A stretch of DNA of 64,000 bases from Arthrinium phaeospermum (lineage: Eukaryota > Ascomycota > Sordariomycetes > Amphisphaeriales > Apiosporaceae), in contig QYRS01000002.1 of NCBI GenBank assembly GCA_006503535.1, positions 3,658,001 to 3,722,000 on the forward strand. Direction: 5' to 3'. Position 1 is the first letter of the stretch. Each line of letters opens with the position of its first letter. Below, piece by piece: positions 41,685 through 55,500 of the stretch. The notes beneath the pieces are model-generated. The model ran no database searches. It saw only the letters and a list, made by a program, of their open reading frames with translations, and was not told the origin of the DNA. The position numbers were made by a program, and so were the translations under genes.

Positions 41685-44422
41685 AGCGCTGGATGTGTAT
41701 TATAAGTTTGCCGATGTGCCGCGTCTCTGGATTGTTTGGACGACCTGATGGCGGCGGCAACGAGGGCCTTGATGTCCTGCAAACGTTCTCGTACATACAG
41801 ACTCACTTGTATATGCTATATGGAAGGTCAATAACTGACCGTTATAATATATACTCTGTACAACAATTGATACCCATTAAGCTCAGTTGTTGATCACCAT
41901 GTCCTTATACCACTTCTTGCTGATGTCTTTTAAAACAATAACAGAAAACCGCACTTTCCCTTGAAGACAACGGCCAATACTCCGTTCGAACCTAGTAAAG
42001 GCAGGTAGGCCCACAAGGAGGTGGTTTCGAAGGAGCTACTTGGCCGTTTGGGTTCAGCCTCAATCCGGCGCAGATATCCCAAGTCTATTTGGACCAGTCA
42101 TACCGGCATGTGACAGCGTGAGTTAATTGCAGCCTTGTCAACAGGCAAGTATCGCCTGGGGATTCTCCTTTTATAAATAATTAGTCGTACGCCAATATCC
42201 ATCTGATATTTGTACTCCGCAACATACCTATCTCAGTGCTTAAAGATAAAGCCATCAGACCAATCCCACCATCATATCGCGACCATGAACGAACTCCGCC
42301 AAATTTTCTCATACGTCGCCTTCATTTTGCTCTGCGCAGCCTTCAACCTACTCATCGCTGTCGTCTTCAAGGAACTATTCTTCCTGTTGAAGCACCTCTT
42401 CGGCTACTAGAGTACACCCTCACTCAAGCTTTGCGACAACGACCAATCTCCCCTCTCGCGTCATTCTCAGCCCACTGCAAGACCCAACCGGCACAGAACC
42501 CTTACGTCGTAAGCGAAGATGTTCCAAGAACCCAAGTTCTATCGAGCGATGCATCGGCGGAATGGCGAGACGATGTACTGGACGCTCAGCCGCGCCCTCT
42601 TCAGGGCTTGTCCGCCAGCTCACTGGCACTACATCCGCTATAGAAGGGAACTCTTCTACTGGAAATGGAAAGCCAGAAAAGTGATCCGGTCCATGTCTTC
42701 CCTAGGACGGGGAACACCGGCGTGCGGCGCGGCCGTCATGCTTTGCGCATACTGGCCCGTCTGCCGGCATCCAAATATATTCATGAGTGTAAGTCGGCCG
42801 TCTGGTTAATCCATCTCCGCTCAGGCTCAGCTTCAGCAGTGTACTGACGAGCATTGTTCCATTAGCAGCAGCAAAGAGCGACCCGCGTCTGAGAATGCGG
42901 CCGCTGGTCAACATTTGAATTGGCCTTGGATGCCTTTCGAAACATCGAGCGACGATTTGATGGATAAGAGGCAATTGCTGGCAGGGGATCTTTCCCATAC
43001 CTTCATGTATATGTTCATATATATACTTTACCTAATAATTAATACTGTATACCCATCATATAAGGATTGGCTTACTCAACGAATAGTCATCTTCAGTGAG
43101 CGTACCGACCGTGATGACCAGAAAAAGGGGTGAAAGACCCTGAGGCGGTGGGCGCACCCACAAATCGTACCAAAACCATGTATCTTGGTATGTAGGTATG
43201 TAATGGGGGTGGTCGACGACGATCTTGAAGCTGTGCAGGCGAGATTTTGTTTTGTTGCACAATAGAGAATGCGAGTAACTGCAGGTAGTTATTAACAACT
43301 TGGACGTTCGTTGAAGGATGATGATCTATCTTTATTTTAAAGTTATTTGGGTTACCTAATGCTGCTGCTACTACTTACACCACAAGGATTTGACAGAGAA
43401 CCAGTTCCACAAATGAACGGGGATCAATATGTCTCAGCGACCCCTACTTGGTGTTTTGCTACGTAACCTACGTAAGCTGTGACCAGAACAGAACCTTTTA
43501 CTACTTTTACTGTCTTTATTTAAAGGATTCTCAGACTCAATTGAAAACGTATCTGGAGAGAACATGGGCGGGCAGCTTCTCGATGTTTCGTTGAGACTGT
43601 ACCTAGAATATCGGCACGATGGGGATAGGCCTATGTACTGCATGTCGTTGCATGGTTTGAGTCGAGATCTGCCATCACCCATTGATCAATAGCCATTGCT
43701 AGCTTCAATTACTTACCGTTTCCAAGGAGCCCCTGGATCATTAGCCGTAGCGGCCTATACGACCCGCGCCGCTGATTGGCCCGACTAGGTCAAAGGGTGG
43801 AGGGCCCAACCTTGTCCTACACGCCCAAAGCCAAAGAACGGTCGCATCGCATTGAGAGTCGTCAAGTCAGGTCGTCTCGTTTTGGGCACTGAAACCCCGC
43901 CACGGGTCAAGCAAGGTCAAGTCGAGCAAAGCACTGATGCACACTTGAAAGAAGCGTCCCGCTCTTTGCTTGGAAGCTCGAACTTCTGTTCTGTTCTTGG
44001 AAGCGCTGCATTGTCGTCACCTGATTGTTTTTCTTGACTACCTGCTTATTTACTTACGGACTGCATTGCTGTACCTGCGGAAAAACGAAGCAACCCTTAC
44101 TCTAGTGGCTCTTCGGCCAGCGATCCCCAACAAAGACTACCGGACTCTGAATTGAATCCGAAGCTCGACCTGCTGGACAGACGTCATTGGCCTTGCAACG
44201 AGACAATACCAGCTTACCGCATTCCCTCCACGACGTCGAATTCCCCGCGACCCGATACATTCCTCGGCCGAATTTACTTGGCTACCAGCGCCGACAGACC
44301 AGGTCTCTGCTCGGTGTGGGCGTCGCAGTAATTCTACGAGTCCTCATCTTGCTACACCCTCGAGCCAACGCGAGCGTCTTGCCCAGGATTCGCCCAGGAA
44401 ACAGGGGCTGGCAACAATCAAG
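41685..44422. other. Long intergenic region (2.7 kb)
   Basis: Apart from a possible 41-aa membrane peptide at 42285 (listed), I see no gene or domain fragment on either strand. AT-rich patches and TAGGTATG-type short repeats occur near 43190. Confidence 0.45.
42285..42410 (+). CDS. Possible 41-aa single-pass membrane peptide
   Basis: A tiny frame with a good start context (GACCATGAA, A at -3). Nearly all of it is hydrophobic (SYVAFILLCAAFNLLIAVVF, then FKELFFLLKHLF), with basic or polar ends, as in a tail or single-pass micropeptide. No homologue known to me; chance cannot be excluded. Confidence 0.35.
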   Translation: MNELRQIFSYVAFILLCAAFNLLIAVVFKELFFLLKHLFGY

Positions 44423-46897
44423 ATGGGGGTCGACGTGATGCACGAGCAGCGGGAGAGTAAGCCACTGGCCTTTCTTTTCTCGACCCTTTTCCGTCCTCGT
44501 CGACATCTGGAGCTGGTTGGGATCTGGTTTACTGACAAACAACGTCCTGCCTTGCAGTCATAATCGATACGATCAAGAACATCACCCAAGACGACGTAAG
44601 CCACCGTCCCGATAAAACGCATACCGTAGCCCGACTGACATGATGCTGCAAATCAGTGGAAAGTCCTGGTTATCGACGAGCATTCGAAAAAGATCCTAGA
44701 TAGTGTGGTGAAGGAAGATGATATCCTCAGCCAGAATATCGCAAGTATGCAAGGCCAGAACGCCGAAGTAAGGAGCATCGTTGGCTGAACTGCACTGTGA
44801 CAGACATCGAGCGCATCGAGGAGCGCAGGGAACGAAACCCGACTATGGATGCCATCTACATCCTGACGCCGGAACCTTATATTGTCGACTGCCTCATAGC
44901 CGACTTGGAGGCAAGGCGCTACCAGAAAAGCTTCCTCGTCTGGACTGGTGTGCTTGATCCGCAGCTGCGGAAGCGGATAAATGGCTCGCCTCTGTCCCAA
45001 CAACTGATAGGGGGGTTTGAGACACTGTCGATAGACTTCTTCCCTCGCGAGTCGCATCTCGTTACATTCAAGGACCCCTGGAGCTTTCCCGTTCTCTACC
45101 ACCCGGCATGCAATGCTCTCGTGGCTAAGCACATGCGAGACCTGGCCCAAAAGGTTTGTTTGGATGCTTCAAGCAATTGTCGCATACACCCCCGGCTAAC
45201 TAGCTCATAAGATTGCAGGCGTTTGTATAACACTTGGTGAATATCCCAAGGTCAGATATTATCGCCCTCGAGCCCCCTTGCACGAAGCAGCCGTGCTCAG
45301 TGCGCATCTGGCTCGGTTCGTTTCCGACGAGCTTGACGAATACGCACAATGGAACCCAAACTTCCCACCGCCGAGTTCACGACCCCAGGGTATCTTATTG
45401 GTGACCGATAGATCTATGGATATCATGGCTCCCTTGGTCCACGAGTTCACGTATCAGGCCATGGCTCATGACCTATTGCCGATCAAAGAAGGGGATAAAA
45501 CGACATTCCACATGACGGTAAACGAGGGGGCGCCGGATGCTGAAGAGAAGGACATGGAACTCAACGACAAGGACAAGGTCTGGGTGGACAACCGTCACAG
45601 GCACATGAAAGACACCATCGATAAGTTGATGAGTGACTTCCAAAAGTTCCTTGACCAGAATGCCAGCTTTACGGACGCGGAGGCGGACACTACCAATCTA
45701 AACACCATTAAGGATATGCTGGCGGGCCTACCACAGTTTCAGGAGATGAAAGAGATCTATTCGCTTCATCTTACCATGGCACAGGAATGTATGAATATAT
45801 TCGCGAACCGGAAACTCCCCGACATTGCTTCCTCGGAGCAGACCATGGCCACGGGTCTCGACGAGGACTACCGCAAGCCGAAGGAGGTTTTGCAAGCGGT
45901 CGTGCGATTACTTGACGATGATGCAATTACATCGGCAGATCGCCTGCGGCTTGTCATCATGTATGTTCTCTATCGAGACGGTGTGGTATTAGAAGACATC
46001 AAGCGACTCCTTGCACACGCATCCCTCCCCCCACAAGACACCGAGGTCGTCGCAAACCTGGAGCTTCTCGGAGGCCGTACCACGATCGCGTTGAAGGACC
46101 CGAGGCGTGACAATACGCCTCTATTCCCCATCGACGTTAAGGGCCTGGTTCCTAACGAGGAATATGCCCTCTCACGCTTCCAGCCTGTTCTCAAGCCTCT
46201 TCTTGAGCACCTGTGTAGGGGAGGCTTGGATCAAACAGCCTTCCCTTATGTGAAGCCGCCTCTGGATCCTAACGAAGATATGATAGTCGGACAGGGCTCG
46301 TTGCGCGCTGCCAAACCTAGCTGGGCAGGTGCAGGCCGGCGAGTGCCCGAAAACCGACAACGCATCATTGTGTTCATGGCAGGTGGCGCCACGTTTTCTG
46401 AGAGCCGCATATGCTACGAGGTCGGCAATTCACTCAACCGCGATGTGATTCTGACGACAAGCCATATGCTGACGCCTCAGCTGTTCATTCGCCAACTTGG
46501 TGATCTCAGCGTTGACAAGCGGCGTCTTGATCTACCCATGGACCGACCCCCAAGACGGGCGCCTGCACATCTCTTTGAGAGGCCTCCTCCCCCTCAAATG
46601 GCTGCCCCTCCGCCTCCAGGGGCACCAGGAAGAGCACCGGGAGGTGGGCAAGGCTTGCCTGGCCGCAGACCCATGCCACCCGGCGGCGGTGGTTTGCCAG
46701 GTGCCCCCCGTGCTGGCGCACCCCCTCCCCCTACCCAAGCTATGTCTAGCATGAGCCTCGGACAAGCCGCACCAGGCCGGTCATCCCCCGCCAATGGCGG
46801 TAGTCCTGCACCACCTCCCAGTAGTGATAAGCCACACAAGGCGGAGAAAGAGAAGAAGAAGCGCAACTTATTTGGTATAAAGAAGAGCCATGGTTGA
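44423..46897 (+). CDS. SEC1: Sec1/Munc18-type exocytosis protein Sec1
   Basis: SM protein that binds the syntaxin/SNARE complex and promotes exocytosis at the hyphal plasma membrane. Five exons: 44423-44456, 44558-44595, 44657-44744, 44804-45153 and 45212-46897. All junctions are GT...AG and in phase; 731 aa, the usual fungal size. N-terminus: MGVDVMHEQRE, then WKVLVIDEHSKKILDS. Domain 1 continues with DAIYILTPEPYIVDCLIADL. The central region holds LLVTDRSMDIMAPLVHEFTYQAM, and the late domain holds RIIVFMAGGATFSESR. The C-terminal extension (about residues 615-715) is a Pro/Gly/Ala-rich tail ending in a Lys-rich KEKKKRNLFGIKKS; this is specific to filamentous fungi. The first exons are very short and become visible only by splicing. 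No frameshifts. Confidence 0.93.
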
Positions 46898-48179
46898 ATG
46901 CTACGGGTTGTGGAATTTGGCAGCCATCAGCAATCAGGTGCTGAACGCCCCTATTGGGCACTAGAAGGAGCTACGAAGTCCCTCTTGATGGGACCCCCAT
47001 TAGGACTCATCAGGTCTCACTGTCGATTGTTGGCTTGTGCGACACAGCTCAGCCATAAGTAGCCGTATCAAAGAAGTGTAATCAGGGGCGGAAAAGACTC
47101 TTTCACCATGATTACGACCATGCTCCAAGAACGAATTACAGCAAATATGTTCACCTGGATGTGTTCAGTTGGATTACTCGAAACATCATCAAATAAAGGA
47201 CAGCGGTAGGAGGAGAAGGCTGAAGATCATATGCACAATAGGCTCAGTTGACATTCTAGGGACCGGCCAGCTCCCCGGGGATAAGTGAAAAACAGACCCA
47301 AGGAATTAGGACTAGTCCAAACTTGATAGATACTTAATACACATCAAACAATATCGACGATATCCGCAGTCCACGGTGATGTTTTATCAATGGGCTGCCT
47401 CCCCCGAGCTTGGTTTCTGGCGTTATACTGATACGGACTAATCCAGGCTCATTTTCTTGTCATGATTTGGGCGCTTTCGGGAATTCCTGATAAGTATGGT
47501 TTGCGAGCCACGCGAGGGGGACTTCGTCTGCAAGGCCGTAGCCAACCGCAATGCGAGGCGCCGTAGTATGAAGGATGGGACGAACCTTGTTCTATTTAGG
47601 ATTGAGACCGGCAATTCGTTATGCTCGTTCACAGTAGTCTATTGCGTTGTCTGAATTCTCCACGTGTAGAATGTCACGACCTACATTGGGCACACATTAT
47701 CCGTACACTTCATTCCGTGTCGTCTGCTGCCAAGACAATCCGTAGCAAGTTGCAACACTACACCACCGCACTCACGATTGCCAAGATACAGAAATAACGT
47801 CCTTGCTGTAGTGAATACCACTTTACATTAGCCATAAACTATTGGGCCATGCCAATGGTGATCACTCCAGACGATGATAAGCTTTCATCCGCCAGGGATA
47901 CAGCAGAGGAATAAGGTCTTACTAAAGCTGATGCGTCCGGATAGAGAGATCAACAGCTACATATCATCATCATTTGCCACGCCTCCTTCGAAGGGGTCTG
48001 ACTCGCAAACATGTTTGGCACCTCATGGCTCGATGTTCATCGGTATGTCTGTTGGGTATTACTGCCATCTGACCTTCCGGCGCATATCGACCCAAAACTC
48101 CACGCCATGAGTATCGTGTCGGGGAAATGGCAATCTCTCCCCTTCTAAGATAAATGAATAAGTATACTCGTTTGTCGTG
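46898..48179. other. Intergenic region (1.3 kb), no gene seen
   Basis: 3' flank of SEC1 and upstream region of the seven-transmembrane gene. An additional 5' exon of that gene could hide here, but I found no supported one. Confidence 0.45.
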
Positions 48180-50347
48180 ATGCTGCTTCGACGAGGCATC
48201 TTCGACTTCCACGGCGCACCGCCCGCAATCCAGAGAGCAGAGGCCAGGTCTGGCACTATCGCGAATGCCGGCGTTTCCGGCGAGACAGTGGTCGGTCGTG
48301 GCCTTTCGCATTTCGAAGCACCGGAACCGATCGCGGCTCGCATGATTAGTGTGGCCGTCGCCATCTTCGCGGCTAGCCTATGCTTGGCATTCTTCAGTCA
48401 GTCCCATACTCCCTCAAAGCTGGTATATACAGGCAACCTATTATGTCATACGACGATGCATCTGACCACTCGGGGATTACTATAGTAATGCGGTACATCA
48501 CCATCCCAAGCTTTCGGAAGCTTCCCTATATCGTGTGGCGTACGTTCGCGAGACTACAATTCCCTTCTTCTTCTTCTCCTCTCCGTGGCACATCGCCATA
48601 CGCGTAATTCACATGAGTACTGATACTCGAGTGCCACAGTGGTGCTTGCTGTCTACGGCGATTCCTTTTTGTTCGTGCTTGGATCTACCATGTTGCAGTT
48701 CGGCATGCCCCTTGGCACGCATATCACGGCTTGCCGGGTCGCCACTGTAATGTGCATATGTTTTTACGTATCTACGAAGGTAAGGCCCGGTCCATCATCG
48801 TACACGCTGTCGCAGCCGCTGATGTTTCCTGTGACTTGAGGGCAGATGGTAAGTAAGGATGAGACAGGACTCGCGTGTAAGCGGTCAATAGGAGGGGGAC
48901 GTTCGGCCATGCTCACTCATCTCCCATGTTCAGTTGATTTACTTGTTCTTGGTCGATCGGTCGGTTAGTCCATACCTCCCCTCTCATTTGTAACGACCAT
49001 CAACTGCTCACCCAGCTATCACTCTGCGATTTCGAAGCACATCGTCAGGGGTACGGTAAAACGACGTTTCAAGTCCCGACTTTACATCTTCAACGCCATC
49101 TTCCTCATAGGTACGTTGCTCCTATTGCCGCGCGTGTGGTGCTGGGTTGCAGAGAAGCTATACTGACAATAGCGTCCCGCGAGAATAGGGGGCTATATTG
49201 TAGTCGCCACCATGTTTCTTATCTAGTATGAACGCTCACCTCCCCCCTTTTCTTTTTGCTTATCGGGCTTCTATCTGGTAAGATCTTGGCTGATGTATAT
49301 TTTCCCTTAGCCGGGTAAACTATCTTGAGAACGGATCATGTGTGATAGGAATTCACAAGGGCGCCGTGTACCCAGCCATCATCCTTGACGTTTTCATTAA
49401 TGTGAGTTGGTCGCTGCGAAGACACGTCTGCCCAGTGATGGGCATCTTCCGGTCCCCTTGGCAAGGGTAGCAAATTCAATTCCGGCTTACTTGACTACAG
49501 TTTTACCTGACGAGCACATTCCTAACTCCAATAATAAGTTAAGCCACCCGCTCCTTTTATGCAAATACTGGCATGACCAATCTCACAATTTTACACAGAA
49601 TCCTGCTCTTTCAAACTCAAGTGGTCCGACGGGACCATAGGTCTTGAGGCCACGAGCCTCGTTAGCCAGGAAATCAATACTCGCCTGAGAAAGCTGACAG
49701 TCAGGGCGTTCTTCGGGTCCCTCTTTACCCTGACCAGCACATCGACGTACGTATCCCCACCTATAAAGTGATGGGCGGCAGTACCTGGGTAGTGTCCATA
49801 GAGGGTAACCTCTCCTGCGTACAGAAACCTTATAGCGCTGATGTTGCTTGAGGGCGAGCCTGCGTGGCTGTGCCTGCTATCATGCAAGACGGATGGTAAG
49901 CTCACACCGGTTTTCCTGGCCGCCTCCCGCCGCAGCCCCTTGGTGTGGAATCGGACTTGATTTGTTGTTTTATTGATATTTGGCGAAGACGAGGTTGCTG
50001 ACAGGGGTCTCGCGTTAGTGCTCGTGTGCACGGTGGTTATGTACTGGATCACCACCATCGACGACGACCTGATGAGGGACGCGGGCGCCTCGAGAAGGGA
50101 GTACGCTCCTGCCACGGCCATGAGCCAACTGATGTCGTCCGCGAGGGGAAGAGAACTTCATAGCAGGCGCGCCGGCGTGCCCCCGATCATCATCATCCCT
50201 CCCACGCCACAATTCCCCAACAATGAAAGGTTTGGGCCGGGAAGCTTGGATGCCACGCCGACGCCTTTGCCGGCGGCATACCGGGGGGTTTTGCCAAGTG
50301 ACCCCCCGCGAGAGGATAAGGGCAAGGAAGCTGCTACGTATAGTTGA
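48180..50347 (+). CDS. Seven-transmembrane fungal membrane protein, 11 exons
   Basis: Polytopic membrane protein of unknown function. Exons: 48180-48396, 48486-48539, 48640-48779, 48934-48959, 49016-49110, 49189-49225, 49311-49401, 49501-49537, 49599-49746, 49825-49895 and 50019-50347. Every junction is GT...AG; the total is 1,245 nt, divisible by three (414 aa). Membrane segments: ISVAVAIFAASLCLAFF; LVLAVYGDSFLFVLGSTML; VATVMCICFYVSTKLIYLFL; YIFNAIFLIGGYIVVATMFL; AIILDVFINFYLTSTFLTPI; RAFFGSLFTLTSTSTNLIAL; DVLVCTVVMYWITTI. Blocks GEPAWLCLLSC and NYLENGSCVIGI are typical of a fungal integral-membrane family I recall without a functional name. The C-terminus (about 310-414) is a hydrophilic tail with an IIIIPPTPQFP patch. 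The first exon and the donor at 48960 (GTCGGT) are the least certain. The ATG at 48342 is an alternative start. Confidence 0.65.
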
Positions 50348-52571
50348 TAAGTGGCTTGGTGTGTATTTTCATTGTAAGATAAAGGCGCAAATGACATGGC
50401 GTTGAGATCGAGGCGCATTTCCTGCGGATCATAGGCGATCAGGTACTTATTTATTATATTAATTGTAATACAACTCCACGTGAATACTATGATTTGAATG
50501 ATGTATTCATCCTAATCCGGAGTTGTTAGGGTAAGAAGGCAACATGAGATTATATAATCACTTTACCCTCACCGAGAATCGCCATCGATGCATAGTATAC
50601 ACTGGCCAACGATTGGTCCTACGTGCTGCATCCCATGATCTGATAGCCGCGGCCGCAGAAACGGCCGCCGCCTGCGATCTCCTGGGCTCCTCTTAAACAC
50701 CCCCCTTTCCCGTTCCCGCTTTTACCGCCCGGTGCCGCGCATTGCATCGCATTGCCCAGATGGTGTAGTGACACAGGCCCAGGCAACGGCAATAAGAAAG
50801 GAGGGAAGAAAGGGTATTTGGTGAATGCGGCCAACTTCACATGACCGACCACGATACGGGCGCGCGCGCTAAAGCATCTCGCGGTTGTCCCCTCCCTTCT
50901 CCCCCGGTCTCCATCTGTCCCTCCTCACCTGACCTTGTCCAGCCCAAAGGAGGACAGACAGACAGACTTTTCAATGCCCGAGATGCCTCTCGCTTGCTGA
51001 TGGGTCGACGGCGGGCGGTTAACACTAGAGGCCGGTCGATTGGTCCCGACCAATAGGGCTGCAGAAATGCCGTACAACGGCTCTCCTTGGGTTTGTCACT
51101 GCGCATAAGTGTCTGAAGCTAGTACTTGACATGCAACGATGCACGCACATGCTTCTTAGTGAGCCCCGTGTAAGTGAACCGATCAATTGGATGGTTCATA
51201 CACATCTACAGAAACAATTACTGTCTCGCACCGCTGACCCTGGAGCAATGTTCAACAGGAGATAGATACAGTAATGATAGATCACTGCTGCCTGAACCGC
51301 CTGATGGTGAAATGCCCAATGTCACGATATAATGCGAGGAGTCGGTGAGGGAGTGTTTGTGAGGTTGGGCCGATGTGATTCAATTGATGACCGAATGGCG
51401 GAGGAGAAGCAGTCCTCCACTGCGACCCTGGGCTTACTTTTGGGCTTACAGGGGAGACCCAAAACCCACCCCTCCAAAGCGACCGGGAAGGTTTTCTGCT
51501 TGGTGGGCGGCTTTGCCCACCAGGCAACCAGGGAAGTTGGTGCAAGGAGGGGTCTAGCAGCAAAGTACCAGTGCTATGCAGCGGCTATTTTCCTGCGATT
51601 TTCCTGTCGAGATCCTGTGCTCGCCCATCTATCCCATCCATCCCCGTCAATCCCGCTCGCTTCAACCTGGATCCAAGCGACTGGGCCCCTCACTGGGAAT
51701 CATGGCTGCCTCGGAATCTCGAGCCTCCTTCAGTCAATACCCGAACGTCTAGACGCGCCGCGTCAGTTCATGCGTCAGTCCTTTCGTCGACTATATTGCT
51801 GACCATCCCTGAATTACTACACCCTCTTGCAATTCTTCAGCGGGACCAAGTGTTTGCTGTGTGACCTATTGCATCCGAATTAGACAATTCAATACAAATA
51901 CTTGGCTACATCCTTGAGAATTGAAGTCCAGATATTGATCCAGACGCCGTCTTTTAGGTTGCCTACTTACTTTACCTAATTGCTGGACCCTTGCACCGCT
52001 GCCGTCATCCTAGCGGCCCAGGTACTGCTCCAACCACTAACCTTAGCACACAAGTCAGGTCAGAAGCCAGCTACAAGTAGCGACATACAATAACCACGAA
52101 CACAACATAAACCAATCTCACCAACTCCGACAACATGGTTTCTGGATCTGCACCTCTTTCGAATTGCCACCATAGATGCGAATAACCGGGTCGCTAATCA
52201 CGTCTATGCGCCTTACATTGTTTTCCTGTATACAAATAACCCTGGTATCGACAAGTCAGCATACTTACAGTACTTACTTACCTAACGCATTGGCACATGT
52301 TACTGTCCCCCGTAACAGTGACCCTCTAAATCGACGCCTCCGAATCCCCACCCTGCATTGCCCCACGACACGATAACGTCCTACTCCAACCTCGCATTGA
52401 ACGAACTGGCCAGAAAAGCAATTCTGCCATAGCTACATGGGTCCTCGGTATTGAAAACACCTAACGCTCGTGGAAGGGACGGAACGGTCTGCTCTCTAGT
52501 CCTTGCTTCACAACCATCGGGGGGACTAGTTGCTTGTTATTTGGACACTGATCGCCCGTCGCACGCCCATC
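50348..52571. other. Long intergenic region (2.2 kb)
   Basis: I see no supported gene. A small perfect hairpin lies at 51501-51522 (TGGTGGGC / GCCCACCA, 6-base loop). Short TACTTACC/TACCTA-type repeats occur near 51960 and 52265. The right end is the promoter and leader of BRO1. Confidence 0.45.
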
Positions 52572-55500
52572 ATGGCGCAAACGCCCATGCTCTCGGTGCC
52601 GCTCAAGGCTACCAACGAAATCGACTGGATCTCGCCTCTGAAGGGATACATCCGGGACACATATGGGGACGATCCAGAACGATACGCCGAAGAATGCCAG
52701 CACTTACATCGCTTGCGACAGGACACGAGGGGGGCTGGCAAGGACAGCACCGCCGGTCGAGACCTACTATACCGATACTACGGACAGCTCGAGCTGTTGG
52801 ACCTGCGCTTCCCAGTCGACGAACAGCATATCAAGATTTCTTTCACTTGGTTCGATGCCTTCACGCACAAGGCGACGTCGCAATACTCCCTCGCCTTCGA
52901 AAAGGCCTCCATAATATTCAACATCTCCGCCGTCCTGTCCTGCCATGCCGCAAACCAGACAAGGTCCGAGGAGTCGGGTCTCAAGGCCGCCTACCACTCC
53001 TTCCAGGCCTCGGCTGGCATGTTCACCTATATAAACGAGAACTTCCTGCATGCGCCCTCGTCCGACCTGAGTAGAGATACTGTCAAGACCCTGATCAGCA
53101 TCACCCTCGCTCAAGCGCAGGAGATATTTCTCGAGAAGCAGATTGGTGATCAGAAGAAAGTCGTATTGCTTGCCAAGCTCGCAGGCCAGGCAGCATATCT
53201 TTACTCTCAGGCCCTCGAAGGCATCCAGGAGAACGTGAATAAGGCCATCTTCGAGAAGGTTTGGATGTTGTTCGTCCAGGTAAGTTGGGGGTGCGAGCCA
53301 GTTTGCGCAGCATAGGGTACTGACTTTCGCAGATCAAACATGGCCTCCTGAATGCACAGGCGCAATACTTCCAGGCCATGGCCGACGCGGAGGCAAATCA
53401 GCATGGAGTCGCTGTAGGCCGGCTCGCTACAGCGGAGGTGTTCGCCAAGGAAGCAAACAAGACCGCCACCAACTTCCCCAACTCTATGCCGCCGAGCGCG
53501 AATTTAAGCGCGGACACTGGCAGTCTTCTTCAAGAAATCACCAAGCGGAATCTCAGTACCATACAGAGCAAACTCCGGGAGATGACGAAGGACAATGATT
53601 TCATTTATCATCAGCCAGTCCCGGTTGAGGCCAGCCTGCCTCCGCTTTCGAAACTTCCAGCTGCGAAGCCGATCCCTGTTAGTGAGCTGTATGCCGGTCA
53701 GGATATCCAGAGGATAACCGGCCCCGACTTGTTCGCCAAGATCGTTCCTTTGGCTGTGACGGAGTCGGCAAGTCTGTACGACGAGGAGAAAGCGAAGCTG
53801 GTACGGGCAGAGACAGAAAGAGTCGACCTCGCTAATGGCGAAATGGCCGCCAGTCTGGATTACTTAAGGCTCCCTGGCGCACTGCAAGTTCTGAAAGGGG
53901 GTTTCGATCAAGATATCATGCCCGATGAGGACTTCAGAACATGGTGTGATGATGTTGCAGGCCACGAGAATCCCATATCCATCTTTGATACGTTGAGGAT
54001 AGATAAGGATTCTATTGTGACTGTGCTGGACAGGAGCACGAAGCAGCTGGATATGGAAGAAAGTGTCTGCGAGAAGATGCGATCCAAATACGAGGGCGAG
54101 TGGACGCAGCAGCCCAGCTCACGGTTGACCACAACCCTCAGGGGTAATGTCCGGAACTATAGGGAAGCTTTGGACGAGGCGGCGAAGAGCGACGGGCAAC
54201 TTTACGCCAAATTCCGGCAGAATGAGACGGACTTTGAGGAAATGCGAGTAGCTGCGCAAAGTGGCGATGTAGATTCACTGTTCCAACGAGCCGTGGCCAA
54301 AGTGAGAGCCAAGTCGAGCACTGCTACGAGCCCGTCGGGGGTAGCACCGAACTTGCTCGATGATGACTTCGAAGACGGGAGCCTTAGCGTCATGGAGCAG
54401 ATCAACCGAGTTGAAGAGATTCTGAAGAAGCTGAACCTGATCAAGAGAGAACGCAACCAAGTATTAAAGGATCTCAAAGAAAAGGTACGGTGCGAGCACA
54501 TCTCACCCTAGAAGGATTAGGCTGACAATCACAGGTTCACAACGACGACATCTCGCAGATCCTCATCCTCAACAAGAAAAACATCGCCAACTACGAACAG
54601 CAACTATTCCAGACAGAGCTGGAGAAATTCCGGCCGCATCAGAGCCGACTTCTCCAAGCGAACCATAAGCAAGCATCTCTTATGAAGGAACTGACGGCCA
54701 CCTTCAACAGTCTCCTCCAGGACAAACGCGTGCGAGCAGAGCAGAGCAAGTACGAGTCTATACAGCGCCAACGAGCGTCTGTCGTGAACAAGTACAAGCG
54801 GGCTTACCAGGAGTTCCTCGACCTCGAGGCAGGTCTTCAAAGTGCCAAGCGATGGTATACCGAGATGAAGGAGACAGTTGACAGCCTTGAGAAGAACGTC
54901 GAGACGTTTGTTAATAACCGACGTTCTGAGGGTGGTCAGCTCTTGAGCCAGATCGAACAGGACCAGGCGTCTAACAAGAGCCAGCAAGCCGAGGCTGAAC
55001 GCGAACGGCTGCGCGGCCTGATGGAGCGCATGTCGATGGATCCTTCAACATCTACGTCCCCCAAGCCCAACTCGCAGAGGCCAACACCTTCGCCTCTGAA
55101 CTTTACACAAAGCAGCACTCCGCGTTACCCTCAAGCCAGTTTCACCGGGCAGTATCAGGTTCCTACCTCGCCTCCTCCCATGCAAACCCAATACCCTTCT
55201 TTCTCCAGTCCGCCGCCAGCATCGTCGTTCTCTCCAACCCCCCAGCCGCAGAATCAAGCCTATGGCCAGCAGGCATACAACCCAGGCAGCTGGGGTCGCA
55301 ATCCCGGACCGACGTCTCCACCTCCGACACAGACGAGCTTCGGCATGGGGGTTGGCGGAAGGGGACCGGCCTCGCCTCCGCCCCAACAAACCTCTTTCCA
55401 GCACAACCAATACAGCACTTACGGTAACCCCCAAGCGCAGCAGCCACAGCAGAACAACCAGCATCAGCAGGGTCAACAATACATGCCTCCGGGGTTTGTA

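Noticed and set aside
42519..42809. 96-aa frame rich in Trp/Arg after the micropeptide
   Set aside because: Poor composition, no domain, no splice partner.
51501..51522. 8-bp perfect hairpin with 6-base loop
   Set aside because: Short enough to occur by chance in 64 kb; no flanking element.
51332..51802. 156-aa frame in the BRO1 upstream region
   Set aside because: No ATG context, no motif; composition looks random.
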